From the NCBI RefSeq assembly GCF_013393385.1, contig NZ_AP023239.1, positions 5,084,001 through 5,148,000 of the forward strand: a DNA stretch of 64,000 nucleotides. The letters run 5' to 3'. The translations under genes and the position numbers were made by a program. This document shows, piece by piece, positions 44,388-54,464 of the stretch; within the stretch, counting starts at the first letter, position 1, and each line of letters opens with the position of its first letter. The notes under the pieces were generated by a model that did no database searches, had not been told where the DNA came from, and worked only from the letters and a program-made list of their open reading frames with translations. This DNA comes from Paenibacillus sp. URB8-2 (lineage in GTDB: Bacteria > Bacillota > Bacilli > Paenibacillales > Paenibacillaceae).

Positions 44388-45740
44388 ATGAAGCATCGTT
44401 ATCTGCCAATGACCGAGCAGGACCGCAGCGAAATGCTGGCGGAGATCGGAATTCAGTCCGTGGAGGAGCTGTTCGCCGATATCCCTGAGGCCGTACGTTA
44501 CAAGGGCCGGCTACCCATGTCGGAAGCGCTGGACGAATACGCCCTGCTGCGGCATATGAAGCGTCTGGCGGACAAGAACGCCGATTTCGACAGCCACATC
44601 AGCTTTCTGGGGGCGGGCCTCTACGATCATCATGTTCCAGTCGTCATTAACCATGTCATTTCCCGTTCGGAATTTTATACGGCTTACACGCCTTACCAGC
44701 CGGAGATCAGCCAAGGGGAACTGCAAGCGATCTTCGAATTCCAGTCGTACATTTGCGAGCTGACCGGCATGAAGGTCGCCAACGCCAGCATGTACGACGG
44801 CGCGACGGCTTTATCCGAAGCGGCGGTGCTTGCTTCGGGAGCTGCGAAGCGTAAAAAGATCATCGTCAGTAGAGCTGTCCATCCTGAAGCTCGGCAGGTG
44901 CTGAAGACCTCCGCCGCCGGACTCGGTCTTGAAATCGCCGAGGTCGGCTGCGCGGACGGCGTCACCGATCTTGCGCTGCTGGCGCAGGCGGTCGACGGCG
45001 AGACGGCGGCGGTGCTCGTGCAGTACCCGAACTTCTTCGGGTGCATCGAGAACCTGGCCGCCATCGAGCAGCTGACGCATGACGCCAAGGCGCTGCTCGT
45101 CGTCAGCGCCAATCCCCTCGCGCTCGGCGTGCTCGAAACGCCGGGCAAGCTGGGCGCCGACATTGTCGTCGGCGACGCCCAGCCGCTCGGCATCAACGCC
45201 TCGCTAGGCGGGCCGACCTGCGGCTACTTCGCGGTCGCCGAGCATCTCATGCGGCGCATCCCCGGCCGCATCGTCGGCCAAACGGTCGACCGCAGCGGCA
45301 AGCGCGGCTTCGTGCTGACGCTTCAGGCCCGGGAGCAGCATATCCGCCGCGAGAAAGCGACGTCGAACATCTGCTCCAACCAGGCGCTGCTGGCGCTCTG
45401 CGCTTCGGTCTACCTGTCCGTCATGGGCAAGGAAGGCATGCGCGAGGTCGGCGGACTGAATATCCGCAAGAGCCATTACGCCGCCGCCCGGCTCGGGTCC
45501 ATCCAAGGCGTTGAGATCGCCTTCGACTCCCCGTTCTTCAACGAATTCGTGTTGAAGCTGCCGGAGGGCAGCGATCCATCCTCAGTTAACACCAAGCTGC
45601 TCGGAGAGGGCTTCCTCGGCGGCTACGATCTCGGCAAGGATTACCCCGAGCTTGCCGGCCACATGCTGATTGCCGTAACGGAGAAACGTAGCAAGAGTGA
45701 AATCGACGAATTTGCAAGCGTACTGGAGGGCTGTTTATGA
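44388..45740 (+). CDS. gcvPA: glycine dehydrogenase (decarboxylating) subunit 1
   Basis: 450 residues. N-terminal half of the two-subunit Firmicute-type P protein, a PLP-dependent glycine decarboxylase. [55 protein letters not shown] and [12 protein letters not shown] are conserved blocks. The start is ATG 44388, not the GTG at 44376: the AAGGAG touches the GTG but is 11 bases before the ATG, and the family begins MKHRY. Overlaps gcvPB by four bases. Confidence 0.96.
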   Translation: MKHRYLPMTEQDRSEMLAEIGIQSVEELFADIPEAVRYKGRLPMSEALDEYALLRHMKRLADKNADFDSHISFLGAGLYDHHVPVVINHVISRSEFYTAYTPYQPEISQGELQAIFEFQSYICELTGMKVANASMYDGATALSEAAVLASGAAKRKKIIVSRAVHPEARQVLKTSAAGLGLEIAEVGCADGVTDLALLAQAVDGETAAVLVQYPNFFGCIENLAAIEQLTHDAKALLVVSANPLALGVLETPGKLGADIVVGDAQPLGINASLGGPTCGYFAVAEHLMRRIPGRIVGQTVDRSGKRGFVLTLQAREQHIRREKATSNICSNQALLALCASVYLSVMGKEGMREVGGLNIRKSHYAAARLGSIQGVEIAFDSPFFNEFVLKLPEGSDPSSVNTKLLGEGFLGGYDLGKDYPELAGHMLIAVTEKRSKSEIDEFASVLEGCL

Positions 45741-47197
45741 AACCGGAACAAAGCCTTATCTTTGAACTGAGCCGTCCGGGACGCGCCGCCTACTCCCTGC
45801 CGGAATGCGATGTGCCGGCGGAAGAAGGCCTGGAGGCGCTGATTCCCGCCGAGCTGCTGCGGAGCGAACCGGCCGCGCTTCCGGAAGTGTCCGAGGTGGA
45901 TGTCATCCGCCACTACACTTCCCTGTCCCGCCGCAACTTCGGCGTCGACAACGGCTTCTATCCGCTTGGCTCCTGCACGATGAAATATAATCCGAAGATC
46001 AACGAGGATGTCGCCCGCTTCTCAGGATTCGCGAAGATTCATCCGTATCAGCCGGAGGAGAGCATCCAGGGTGCGCTGGAGCTGATGCACACGCTGCAGA
46101 GCGACCTGGCCGCGCTGACCGGCATGGATACCGTATCCCTCCAGCCCGCCGCCGGCGCGCACGGCGAATGGACCGGACTGATGATGATCCGCGCCTATCA
46201 CGAAGCCCGCGGCGAAGTCCGGACCAAGGTCATCGTTCCGGACTCCTCGCACGGCACGAATCCGGCCAGCGCTTCGGCGGCGGGCCTTACAACGGTGACC
46301 ATTCCTTCCAATGAGCAGGGAATGGTCGACCTGGAGGCGCTGAAAAACGCGGTTGGCAGCGACACCGCGGCGCTCATGCTGACCAACCCGAGCACGCTCG
46401 GCCTGTTCGAGACGCAGATTGTCGAAATAGCCCGGATCGTGCACGAAGCGGGCGGCTTGCTCTACTATGACGGCGCGAATTCGAACGCGATCATGGGCAT
46501 CACCCGCCCCGGCGACATGGGCTTCGACGTTGTGCATCTCAACCTGCACAAGACGATGAGCACGCCGCACGGCGGCGGCGGTCCGGGCGCCGGCCCGGTC
46601 GGCGTCAAGGCGAAGCTGACCCCGTTCCTGCCCGGCCCGACCGTGGCCAAGACGGAAGACGGCGGCTTCACGCTCCAGAACGGCGGCCCGCAGTCAATCG
46701 GCCGGGTAAAGGCTTACTACGGAAACTTCGGCATTCTCGTCCGCGCTTACGCGTACATCCGCACCTACGGTCCGGACGGACTGCGCGAGGTGTCGGAGAA
46801 CGCCGTGCTGAACGCCAACTATATGCTGCAACGGCTGGCGCCGTATTTTGAGGTGCCTTACCCCGGCATCTGCAAGCATGAGTTCGTCCTGTCCGGCAAA
46901 AATCTAAAAGCCTACGGCGTCCGCACGCTTGATGTCGCCAAACGCCTGCTCGACTTCGGCTACCATCCGCCGACCGTCTACTTCCCGCTCAACGTGGAGG
47001 AGTGCATCATGATCGAGCCGACCGAGACGGAAAGCAAGGAAACGCTCGACGGATTCATCGACACGATGATCCGGATTGTGCAGGAAGCGAAGGAGACGCC
47101 GGAAGTCGTCCTGAACGCGCCGCATACAACGGAAATCAGCCGGCTTGATGAGACGCAGGCCGCGCGGAAGCCCGTGCTGAACTGCTCCTGTGGATAA
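45737..47197 (+). CDS. gcvPB: glycine dehydrogenase (decarboxylating) subunit 2
   Basis: 486 residues. C-terminal, PLP-carrying half of the split P protein; K272 in [13 protein letters not shown] forms the Schiff base. [30 protein letters not shown] [10 protein letters not shown] and HGTNPASA are further family blocks. The ATGA overlap with gcvPA indicates coupled translation of the two subunits. A terminator hairpin follows at 47231. The L protein is not in the window and is usually shared with other dehydrogenase complexes. Confidence 0.97.
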   Translation: MKPEQSLIFELSRPGRAAYSLPECDVPAEEGLEALIPAELLRSEPAALPEVSEVDVIRHYTSLSRRNFGVDNGFYPLGSCTMKYNPKINEDVARFSGFAKIHPYQPEESIQGALELMHTLQSDLAALTGMDTVSLQPAAGAHGEWTGLMMIRAYHEARGEVRTKVIVPDSSHGTNPASASAAGLTTVTIPSNEQGMVDLEALKNAVGSDTAALMLTNPSTLGLFETQIVEIARIVHEAGGLLYYDGANSNAIMGITRPGDMGFDVVHLNLHKTMSTPHGGGGPGAGPVGVKAKLTPFLPGPTVAKTEDGGFTLQNGGPQSIGRVKAYYGNFGILVRAYAYIRTYGPDGLREVSENAVLNANYMLQRLAPYFEVPYPGICKHEFVLSGKNLKAYGVRTLDVAKRLLDFGYHPPTVYFPLNVEECIMIEPTETESKETLDGFIDTMIRIVQEAKETPEVVLNAPHTTEISRLDETQAARKPVLNCSCG

Positions 47198-47230
47198 GCC
47201 GGCGGCAAAACGGCATTAACACGATACAGT

Positions 47231-47285
47231 CCCTCTTGACCATCCGGTCAGTCTTTTTCACCGGATGCATCAAGGGGGATTTTCT
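47231..47285. terminator. terminator between gcvPB and the WYL regulator
   Basis: CCCTCTTGACCATCCGG pairs with CCGGATGCATCAAGGGGG, imperfect, then ATTTTCT. Shared by the convergent genes. Confidence 0.7.
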
Positions 47286-47304
47286 ATGTTCGCGGAAAGG
47301 ATGG

Positions 47305-48288
47305 TTAGACCTGCCCGTCATACTTAGCCAGCAGTTCCTTCAGCTTCGCTCTCATGCAGTCGACCAGCTCCGGCGGTTCCGTTACCGCGGCGTCGCTTCC
47401 AAGGCCGATGAACAATCTGGAGAAATAAGGAATTTCGCTGTTCGGAATATCCCCGTCAATCCAGCCGGTGCCGTCTTCCCGAACCCGCAGCAACCCCCGT
47501 CGTCCCAGCTCCGCTTCGCACACCCTTACCCCCTCCTCGCTCAATTGAACGCGGCAGCGGGTATTTGGGCTTTTGTCCGTAAAAGAATCCTCCCAGTTGT
47601 CCAGATGAACGCTGCGCAAATCCAACGGCTTCGTCCCGGGGTCTCCCTCCTTCATGCTTTCGATCCGGTCGCAGCGGAACAGGCGGACGCCGCCGCGCAA
47701 AAAGCAGTACGCCGGACAGTACCACAGCCCGCTGCTGGCATAAATCCCGATCGGCTGAATGTTCCGTTCCGATAGCGTGTCCTGCGACTTATATTTGATT
47801 CTGACGGTCTTTTGCATCACGGCCGCCTCAAGCAGCGCCGACAGAAAGGGAGACTCCGCCTGCCTTGCCGGAACGACGAAATCTACCCGGTTCTTCATCT
47901 GGTCAATCCGGTCACGCACGTCCCCGGACATGTAATGATAAAATTTGCCCAGCGCCGAAGAAGCTTCCGTCTCAAAGGGGATGTAGGAATAATGACGAAG
48001 GGCATGGCATGCGAAAAAAAGGGCAACCGCTTCCTCCTCGGTGAAAGCGATGGGCGGCAGAATCCGTTCGTTCAGCACCTGATAGCCGCCGTGCGGCCCC
48101 ACCTCCGAATATAAGGGGACACCCAGTTCGCCAAGCTCCTGCAAATCCCTTAATATGGTCCTCGACGACACGCCGAACTCCTGTGCAAGCTCCTTGACGG
48201 TAAATTTTCGCTTTCGGTTGACGGTCAGCATCAGCTCCAGCAGCCGTTTTGATTTGGACATGGTGTCCCGGCTTTCGTATTTGGACAT
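47305..48288 (-). CDS. HTH-WYL transcriptional regulator (YafY-like)
   Basis: 327 residues. N-terminal winged HTH (LLELMLTVNRKRKFTVKELAQEFGVSSRT), then a WYL domain (GLWYCPAYCFLRGGVRLFRCDRIESM) and a C-terminal WCX region. Such regulators sense small ligands or nucleic acid and control nearby genes. The ATG at 48288 has GGAGG about ten bases upstream. It is divergent from the DinB-like gene, a common pairing in Bacilli, so control of that gene is a reasonable inference. Confidence 0.88.
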   Translation of the reverse strand: MSKYESRDTMSKSKRLLELMLTVNRKRKFTVKELAQEFGVSSRTILRDLQELGELGVPLYSEVGPHGGYQVLNERILPPIAFTEEEAVALFFACHALRHYSYIPFETEASSALGKFYHYMSGDVRDRIDQMKNRVDFVVPARQAESPFLSALLEAAVMQKTVRIKYKSQDTLSERNIQPIGIYASSGLWYCPAYCFLRGGVRLFRCDRIESMKEGDPGTKPLDLRSVHLDNWEDSFTDKSPNTRCRVQLSEEGVRVCEAELGRRGLLRVREDGTGWIDGDIPNSEIPYFSRLFIGLGSDAAVTEPPELVDCMRAKLKELLAKYDGQV

Positions 48289-48494
48289 GGGCGCTGATCC
48301 TCCTTTCTGCCTGTGGGACGGAATTTCCTAATTATTTTATGACAATACTTGTCACTATTATAAGCTACAATGGGAACCGAATCCCAGAGCGCCGCAGCCT
48401 CCAAATTGCATTTCCTCGTTGAACGATCCGAATGCAGAACGATGCGAATGCGGGGCGCTGCCGGCCAAATCAATGAATCGAAGGGTGTGAGCTT

Positions 48495-48980
48495 ATGCAA
48501 GCCGTAAATGAAATGAAAGACCTTCTCCTGCATGAACTGGAACATATCGTCCGAACCTCTTCCAAGCTGATTGCCAAAATCTCTCCCGAGCACTGGGGCT
48601 ACCGTCCGAGGGACAATATGCGCTCCCTGCTGGAGCTGGCGCAGCATCTCGTCTCCGTTCCCTCGGTCGATCTGCTGATCCTGCAGGAGCAAGGGCAGCC
48701 GGACATCCGCCGGGCGGAAGAAGAGATAAACGAAGCCGGGACTTCGGAGGAATTGTCGGCGTGGATGGATAATGGCTTTCAGGATCTGAAAGCGTACATG
48801 GAGAACTTAAGCGAAGAGGACTTTCTTCACAAAGCCACCAAGCCCTTTTATTTGGAGCAGGGCTCGGTGCAGGCGAAATGGCTGATTGAAATCGTCACCC
48901 ATGCCCAGCACCACCGGGCGCAGCTCTTCAATTACATGAAGGAACTGGGCTATGAAGTGAACATGTTCGATCTGTACTGA
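48495..48980 (+). CDS. DinB-family protein
   Basis: 161 residues, the four-helix DinB/YfiT-like fold with three His residues positioned as metal ligands (AQHLVSVP in helix two; HAQHHRAQL near the end). Members often act as metal-dependent thiol transferases (bacillithiol in Bacillus relatives), but the substrate is unknown. It is divergent from the WYL regulator. Followed directly by a remnant of an alpha/beta hydrolase, so it may have been part of a larger set. Confidence 0.82.
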   Translation: MQAVNEMKDLLLHELEHIVRTSSKLIAKISPEHWGYRPRDNMRSLLELAQHLVSVPSVDLLILQEQGQPDIRRAEEEINEAGTSEELSAWMDNGFQDLKAYMENLSEEDFLHKATKPFYLEQGSVQAKWLIEIVTHAQHHRAQLFNYMKELGYEVNMFDLY

Positions 48981-48986
48981 ACCCGG

Positions 48987-49139
48987 ATGAGGGAAGATTC
49001 ATCTTACGGGCAGGCGGAAGAAATGGCGCGCAGAAGGCTGAACACGAAGCTCGTTCATTTGGACGCCGGTCATGCCATCCATTTTGACGCGCCGAATCGT
49101 TACCTTGAGGAGATTCAGCGTTTTCTTAAATCGCTCTGA
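48987..49139 (+). pseudogene. C-terminal remnant of an alpha/beta hydrolase
   Basis: A 50-codon open frame whose end reads LVHLDAGHAIHFDAPNRYLEEIQRFLKSL-like text (key part GHAIHFDAP with the catalytic His). This is the standard C-terminus of alpha/beta-hydrolase-fold enzymes; the nucleophile-containing N-terminal ~200 residues are missing, replaced by the DinB gene six bases upstream. So it is a deletion remnant without expected activity. Confidence 0.55.
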
Positions 49140-49166
49140 ATGAAGCCTCCCCAATTTCGAAAAAAC

Positions 49167-49216
49167 AAATGGAGCGATTCGCCCCGGATCAAGTCCGGAA
49201 CGACATCGCTCCATTT
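49167..49216. terminator. terminator after the RND pump gene
   Basis: AAATGGAGCGAT and ATCGCTCCATTT form a 12-bp perfect stem with an inner CCGGA pairing; a T run follows on the minus strand. Confidence 0.88.
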
Positions 49217-49249
49217 AACATTTTATCGTTTGTTCCAGCGGATTGTGGA

Positions 49250-52249
49250 CTACGCCGCTTGTTTCAGCGCTTTTCTGCGCTGCTTAGCCGACTTGCGGAA
49301 GTAGAACAGCTCGTAAATGGCCGGCACCACAATCAGCGTCAACACCGTGGCTGCGGTCAAACCGCCGACGACCACGATGGCCAGACTTTGCGAGACGATA
49401 CTGCCCTGCTCGGAATGGCCGAACAGCAGCGGCAGCATCGCGCAAATGGTGGCGATGGCCGTCATCAGAATCGGCCGCATCCGCGTTCCGGCCGCTTCGA
49501 GGAGCGCTTCGCGAATACTCATGTGCTCCTCGTTATGCTTGACGCGGTCAATCAGCACAATAGCGTTCGTGACCACAATGCCGATCAGCATCAGCGCGCC
49601 GAATACAGCGGTAAAATCGGGAGTCACTCCCGATACCAGCAGACCGACGACGGCGCCGATGGCCGCCAGCGGCAGCGAGAACATAATCGCAAGCGGAGCG
49701 CGAAGCGTCTTGAAGGTTATGACCATGATCAGATAGACAAGGCCGATTGAAATGAGCGCCGTCATTCCCAGGTCCTTGAAATCGCCCGCCTGGTCGGCGG
49801 ATGCGCCGCCCGAGATGATGGTTACGCCTTCCGGCAGCTTGATGCTGTCGGTTTCTTTTTTAATAGAAGCTCCGATTTCGGAAACCTTCTTCGGATCGAC
49901 TTCAGCCGTAATGCGAACATAAGGCTTGCCTTCTTTACGGTACAGCATGGCCGGTTCTTCACGAACCTCCAGGCTGGCAAGCTGCGACAGCGGCTTAGGA
50001 CCGGTTGAAGTCATCAGCGTAATGCCCTTCAAGTCCGCCTGAGATTTCGGCTCGGCTAATGGGGACAAAACAACCGACGCCGGAGAGCCATTCAGTTCCA
50101 TCTCGCCGAGCGGGATCGGATTCAGCATAGCGGCCAGCTGCATCGTTACTTCCTGCGCGTTGGCCTGCGCCGGATTCACGTTGAAGGCAAAGACCGGCTT
50201 CGTATCCTCCATATTGCTGGAGATTTTTTGGATGCCGTCAATTGTCTTGACCTTATCCATAACCTGACCTGCCGCCGCAGTAACCTTGGACAGATCTTCG
50301 CCGGCGATATCTATAAACTCGCTTGTCGAAGCCGAACCCATTATGCTGGCTTCTTTCGCCGTCAGGGTAGCGCCGGCAAAGGTATTTTGCAGGCCGCGGA
50401 TGGTATCAATGAACGCCTGGGCGTCGGCATCTTTCTTTATAGTTGTGGTAAAGTTGACCACGGTAGCTGAGGATACATTGCCCCATTTAGCGGAATCGGC
50501 GCTGTTCCCGGATTGCATGATTACCGACTCTGCCTGAGGTTGTTTAATCAATTCCTGTTCCAGTCGTCTCCCCTGTTCAAGAACCTCCGCGACCGGTGTA
50601 TCATTCGGGTATTTCAGCTCTACCGAGACCATACTCGCATCGGAAGCGTCAAGCGCACCCTTAGGCATGTTCATGTACGCTGCAATTGAAGATACCAGAA
50701 TAATCAGCCCCAGCGACAGCGACACCCACTTATGGTTCAGGTTCCACTTAAGGAACCGCTGAAATCCCTTGGATGGCTCATGCTCTTTCATCGATGTGTT
50801 CCGCAGCAGCACGGAGCTTAGCAATGGAACGACAGTCAATGCGACCACCAGCGACGTCAGCAGCGAGTACGTTACGGTCAAGGCAAAAGGCAGCAGGAAC
50901 GCCTGCAGGCTGCCCCGCAGCAGACCCATCGGCAGGAAGACGGCGACGGTCGCAACGGTCGAGGACGTAATCGCCCGGGCAACCTCTTTAGTCGCACTGA
51001 TCATCATGTCAATGGAAAAGGACTCTTTCTGCAATCTGCGGTAAATGTTCTCGATAACCACGATACTGTCGTCGACCAGACGGCCAACGGCAACCGCTAC
51101 CCCGCCGAGCGTAATAATGTTCAGGGTAATGCCGGAGATATCGAGCAGGTATAAAGTAACGGCCAGCGACAGCGGAATGGAAACGGCCGTCACGAGCGTC
51201 GCCCGCAGGTTGCGCAGGAATATCAAAATGATGATCGTTGCAAACAATGCGCCGAGCAGCACTTCACGCATCATGCTGTTCACGGAATCGACGACCATAT
51301 CCGAGGTGCTGAATACGACGGCGGCTTCCGCGCCTTTTACGGTCGAATTAATGTTCTCTACGGCATCCTTGACTTTATTGCCGACATCGACCGCGTTGGC
51401 ATTGGGTTCTTTCGTTACCACCGCGAACAGCACATCCTTGCCGTTCGAGCGGCTGACGCTTTCCTGATCGCTCTTTTCCTGAACAGACGCAATATCCTGC
51501 AGCGTTACCCCGGCCGAGACCGGCAGCTTCTTCAAAGTATCGATACTATCGATAGAGGATACGACGCTCACGCTGCCTGTCTGGCCGCCAATCGTCTGCT
51601 CCCCGATGGAAGCCGATACGTTACGGCCCTGAAGCAGGCCGGTAATTTGCTGGACGGATACTTTCTTCTCCGCCATAAGACGCGGATCCAGCTTAATCGT
51701 CACCTGCGGCGCGGTTTTGCCGTACAGCGCAACGTTCGCAACGCCATCAATCTTTTGAAGCTCGGGAATAATCACCGTCTCCGCTATCTTCAGGTTCTCT
51801 TCGGTTATTCCTGTGTCGAACGCGAGAGTAGCCTCGGAAACCGGAATCATCGAGGTATTCAGCTGAAGGACAAACGGCTTCATCACCCCTTGCGGGAATT
51901 GCAGCGCGTCGACCGCCTTCTGAACCTCCTGCGCGGCATCCTTCATATTCGTCTTGGAGTCAAAACCAATGTCCACTTTAGTGAAGCTGTCTCCCGAAGT
52001 GGACGTAATGCTCGTCTTTCCTTTGACCGTGGAAACGGCGGCTTCGATCGGCTTGGTTACCTTCTCCTCCATCGAATGCGCGTCCTGTCCAGGGCCGAGC
52101 GCCGTTATCGTCACCTGCGGATTATCCGCCTCCGGCATGAACTCCATCGGCAGTGAGCTGTAGCTCATCACTCCCACAACGAGCGCCATCGCAATCAGCA
52201 GCCCCGCGGCCGCCTTATTGCCGAACGCCCATTTTGTCAACCATGTCAT
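49250..52249 (-). CDS. RND-family efflux transporter, SwrC/YerP-like
   Basis: 999 residues, ~12 membrane helices with two large outer domains, the HAE1/AcrB plan. The transport relay aspartate pair is in GRLVDDSIVVIENIYRR. Gram-positive members such as SwrC export surfactin-like peptides or drugs directly through the single membrane. I use the ATG at 52249 because AAGGAG lies eight bases before it; the upstream GTG at 52267 lacks a site. There is no membrane-fusion or outer channel gene nearby, as expected. Terminator present downstream. Confidence 0.92.
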   Translation of the reverse strand: MTWLTKWAFGNKAAAGLLIAMALVVGVMSYSSLPMEFMPEADNPQVTITALGPGQDAHSMEEKVTKPIEAAVSTVKGKTSITSTSGDSFTKVDIGFDSKTNMKDAAQEVQKAVDALQFPQGVMKPFVLQLNTSMIPVSEATLAFDTGITEENLKIAETVIIPELQKIDGVANVALYGKTAPQVTIKLDPRLMAEKKVSVQQITGLLQGRNVSASIGEQTIGGQTGSVSVVSSIDSIDTLKKLPVSAGVTLQDIASVQEKSDQESVSRSNGKDVLFAVVTKEPNANAVDVGNKVKDAVENINSTVKGAEAAVVFSTSDMVVDSVNSMMREVLLGALFATIIILIFLRNLRATLVTAVSIPLSLAVTLYLLDISGITLNIITLGGVAVAVGRLVDDSIVVIENIYRRLQKESFSIDMMISATKEVARAITSSTVATVAVFLPMGLLRGSLQAFLLPFALTVTYSLLTSLVVALTVVPLLSSVLLRNTSMKEHEPSKGFQRFLKWNLNHKWVSLSLGLIILVSSIAAYMNMPKGALDASDASMVSVELKYPNDTPVAEVLEQGRRLEQELIKQPQAESVIMQSGNSADSAKWGNVSSATVVNFTTTIKKDADAQAFIDTIRGLQNTFAGATLTAKEASIMGSASTSEFIDIAGEDLSKVTAAAGQVMDKVKTIDGIQKISSNMEDTKPVFAFNVNPAQANAQEVTMQLAAMLNPIPLGEMELNGSPASVVLSPLAEPKSQADLKGITLMTSTGPKPLSQLASLEVREEPAMLYRKEGKPYVRITAEVDPKKVSEIGASIKKETDSIKLPEGVTIISGGASADQAGDFKDLGMTALISIGLVYLIMVITFKTLRAPLAIMFSLPLAAIGAVVGLLVSGVTPDFTAVFGALMLIGIVVTNAIVLIDRVKHNEEHMSIREALLEAAGTRMRPILMTAIATICAMLPLLFGHSEQGSIVSQSLAIVVVGGLTAATVLTLIVVPAIYELFYFRKSAKQRRKALKQAA

Positions 52250-52457
52250 TTTAATTTCTCCTTCCACTCCCCAGTATTGTTAATGCTCTTGTTGCTTATT
52301 TTTTATGTAGAATTGGTTTTCTCTTGATTCAGTTTAGTTTTTTTCAAGCGGGCTTAAAACAGTCGGACGGCGGGTTTGATTCTCAGCCTCTGGTCTGAGG
52401 CCGTCCCCTACCAAAGGATGGGGAAAGATGGACTCCATAAACGCGGCTAACCGCTCT

Positions 52458-53345
52458 TCATGAGGGCAGTCTCCACTCCTCTACCCAACGCTGCGCCAGC
52501 TCGATGAATTTATTGGCCGCCGGTGAAGCTTGCTTCCTGGAAGGAACAACGATTCCCAGCGACCTTGAGCAGGGAATTTCCAGTTCCAGCATCGAGACGC
52601 GATGATTGCGGCTCTTCAGTATCATCTCGGAGATAATACTGATTCCAAGCCCGTTCTCTACCATCGCGATGATGGCGTAATCGTCACCGGCGAGGAACTG
52701 CACGCAAGGCTGGCAAGGAAGCTTTTGAAGCACGCGTCTGACGTCCTGATCGCACCCGGGAGTAGGCATGATAAAGGATTCTTGCTCCATCTGGGCAAAC
52801 GTTATCCGCTCCCTCCCGCTCAAAGGATGATGCTCCGGTACGATGCAGACCATCCGATCCTCTCTAAGCGGGATGGTTTCGAAATTCCCCAAAGCGGGCA
52901 GGGACATGAACCCTAAATCGATCGTTCCGTTCTTAAGCCCGTCCTCAATCTCGTCAAAATCGCCGTTAACCAGCCTTATTTCAATCCGGGGATGCTCCTC
53001 CCGAAAGCGGCTGATAATTCCCGGCAGCCAGTTGATGGAAATGCTTGAAAAGGTGCCAATTCTGACAATACCGGCTTCAATTCCATTGATGGCTGCAACC
53101 TCCTGCTTGAGCTGTTCGTGACAACTCAGCATATTCCGCACATGCTTCAGCACACGCTCGCCATTCGCCGTCAAACGCACCCCCGTCCGGTTTCGGACCA
53201 TCAGAACGCAGCCCAGCTCGTCTTCAAGGCTGCTGAGAGCATGGCTGACCGCAGACTGGGTAAGCCCAAGGGTTTCGGCAGCACGGGCAAGACTTCCCAG
53301 CTCAACAATGGTTTGAAAGACTTCATATTTGATCAGACTCACCAT
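52458..53345 (-). CDS. LysR-family transcriptional regulator
   Basis: 295 residues. N-terminal HTH (FQTIVELGSLARAAETLGLTQSAVSHALSSLE), then a periplasmic-binding-protein-like effector domain. GGAGGTGG lies just before the ATG at 53345; the longer frame to 53396 is not supported. Divergent from the EamA transporter gene, so it probably controls that gene in response to the transported compound. LysR sites are expected in the ~165 bases between the starts. Confidence 0.9.
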   Translation of the reverse strand: MVSLIKYEVFQTIVELGSLARAAETLGLTQSAVSHALSSLEDELGCVLMVRNRTGVRLTANGERVLKHVRNMLSCHEQLKQEVAAINGIEAGIVRIGTFSSISINWLPGIISRFREEHPRIEIRLVNGDFDEIEDGLKNGTIDLGFMSLPALGNFETIPLREDRMVCIVPEHHPLSGRERITFAQMEQESFIMPTPGCDQDVRRVLQKLPCQPCVQFLAGDDYAIIAMVENGLGISIISEMILKSRNHRVSMLELEIPCSRSLGIVVPSRKQASPAANKFIELAQRWVEEWRLPS

Positions 53346-53510
53346 GCCACCTCCATTAGATGAATATTTTTCAAGAATACCTTCATAAACATTCATTTTA
53401 TTTAATCTAAATTCAGTTTTATACTAGCTTTAAAACAAGGATGCGTCCAGCGCCGATTTCTGAAGGCCGGATTTCCTTGGCAAAATCAGCTGAACCAAAA
53501 GGAGCCGGTT

Positions 53511-54395
53511 ATGATGAAACAAAGAAACGCTGATTTACTGATGATGCTTGTCACTTTGAGCTGGGGCTCCTCTTATCTTTTTATGAAGGATGGATTGAAT
53601 TCGGTATCCCCGTTTAATCTGGTCGCCCTTCGGTTCCTCCTGGCCTTCATCCTGTGCGGGGCTGTATGGTTCAAGCGATTGCGTTCGACAGATAAGAAGA
53701 CGCTGTTCTATTCCTTCGTGCTCGGATTTCTTTTGTTCGCCGTCTCCGCCTCCGTCATTTTCGGTCTTCGAAGCACCTCAACGTCCCATGCCGGTTTTCT
53801 CGCCAGTCTAACGGTCATTTTCGTTCCTGCCTTGTCGGTGATTGTGCTAAAGCAGAAGCCTGCGGCGAAGCTAATAGCCGGCGCCTGCGTGACAATGATC
53901 GGCATCGGGCTGCTGACACTCAACGGTCCGATGAACGTAAAGCCAGGGGATCTATTATGCATCCTTGCCGCGCTGCTGTACGCCGTCCATATTCTGGTGA
54001 CGGGAGCGGCGGCCAAGGTTGCCGATACGCTGAATCTCGGTATCCTGCAATTGGGATTCGCCGGCGGCCTGGGCTTGTTGTTCTCCCTCTTGTTCGAATC
54101 CCCCCGGGTCCCTGCATCCATGGGAGGCTGGATCTCCGTCCTGATGCTCAGCGTTGTGTGCAGCGCGGCAGGCTACATCATTCAATCGATCGCGCAAAAG
54201 TATACGACACCGACCCATACGGGACTTATTTTTGCTCTGGAGCCCGTATTTGCCGCCGCTTTCGCCTACGTCTTTGCCGATGAACATCTCTCCCTGCGTG
54301 GTTACGTCGGGGCGGCGCTGATTCTATCGGGATTATTTATTGCAGAGATGAAGTTCAAGCGCACGAGTCCAAAAAGGATGGAATGCGCCAATTAA
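53511..54395 (+). CDS. EamA/DMT-family transporter
   Basis: 294 residues, ten predicted membrane helices in two EamA repeats (N-terminal LLMMLVTLSWGSSYLFMKDGL and the second with PGDLLCILAALLYAVHILVTG). Exports or imports a metabolite; the substrate is not predictable. AAAGGAG lies before two adjacent ATGs. Divergent from the LysR regulator. The C-terminal tail is basic and cytoplasmic. Confidence 0.9.
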   Translation: MMKQRNADLLMMLVTLSWGSSYLFMKDGLNSVSPFNLVALRFLLAFILCGAVWFKRLRSTDKKTLFYSFVLGFLLFAVSASVIFGLRSTSTSHAGFLASLTVIFVPALSVIVLKQKPAAKLIAGACVTMIGIGLLTLNGPMNVKPGDLLCILAALLYAVHILVTGAAAKVADTLNLGILQLGFAGGLGLLFSLLFESPRVPASMGGWISVLMLSVVCSAAGYIIQSIAQKYTTPTHTGLIFALEPVFAAAFAYVFADEHLSLRGYVGAALILSGLFIAEMKFKRTSPKRMECAN

Positions 54396-54464
54396 AGCAA
54401 AGCCGCGGGGCATGACGCTCAAACCGGCAAACAAATGAACCGGCTTCCCGGACGAATTTGGATG

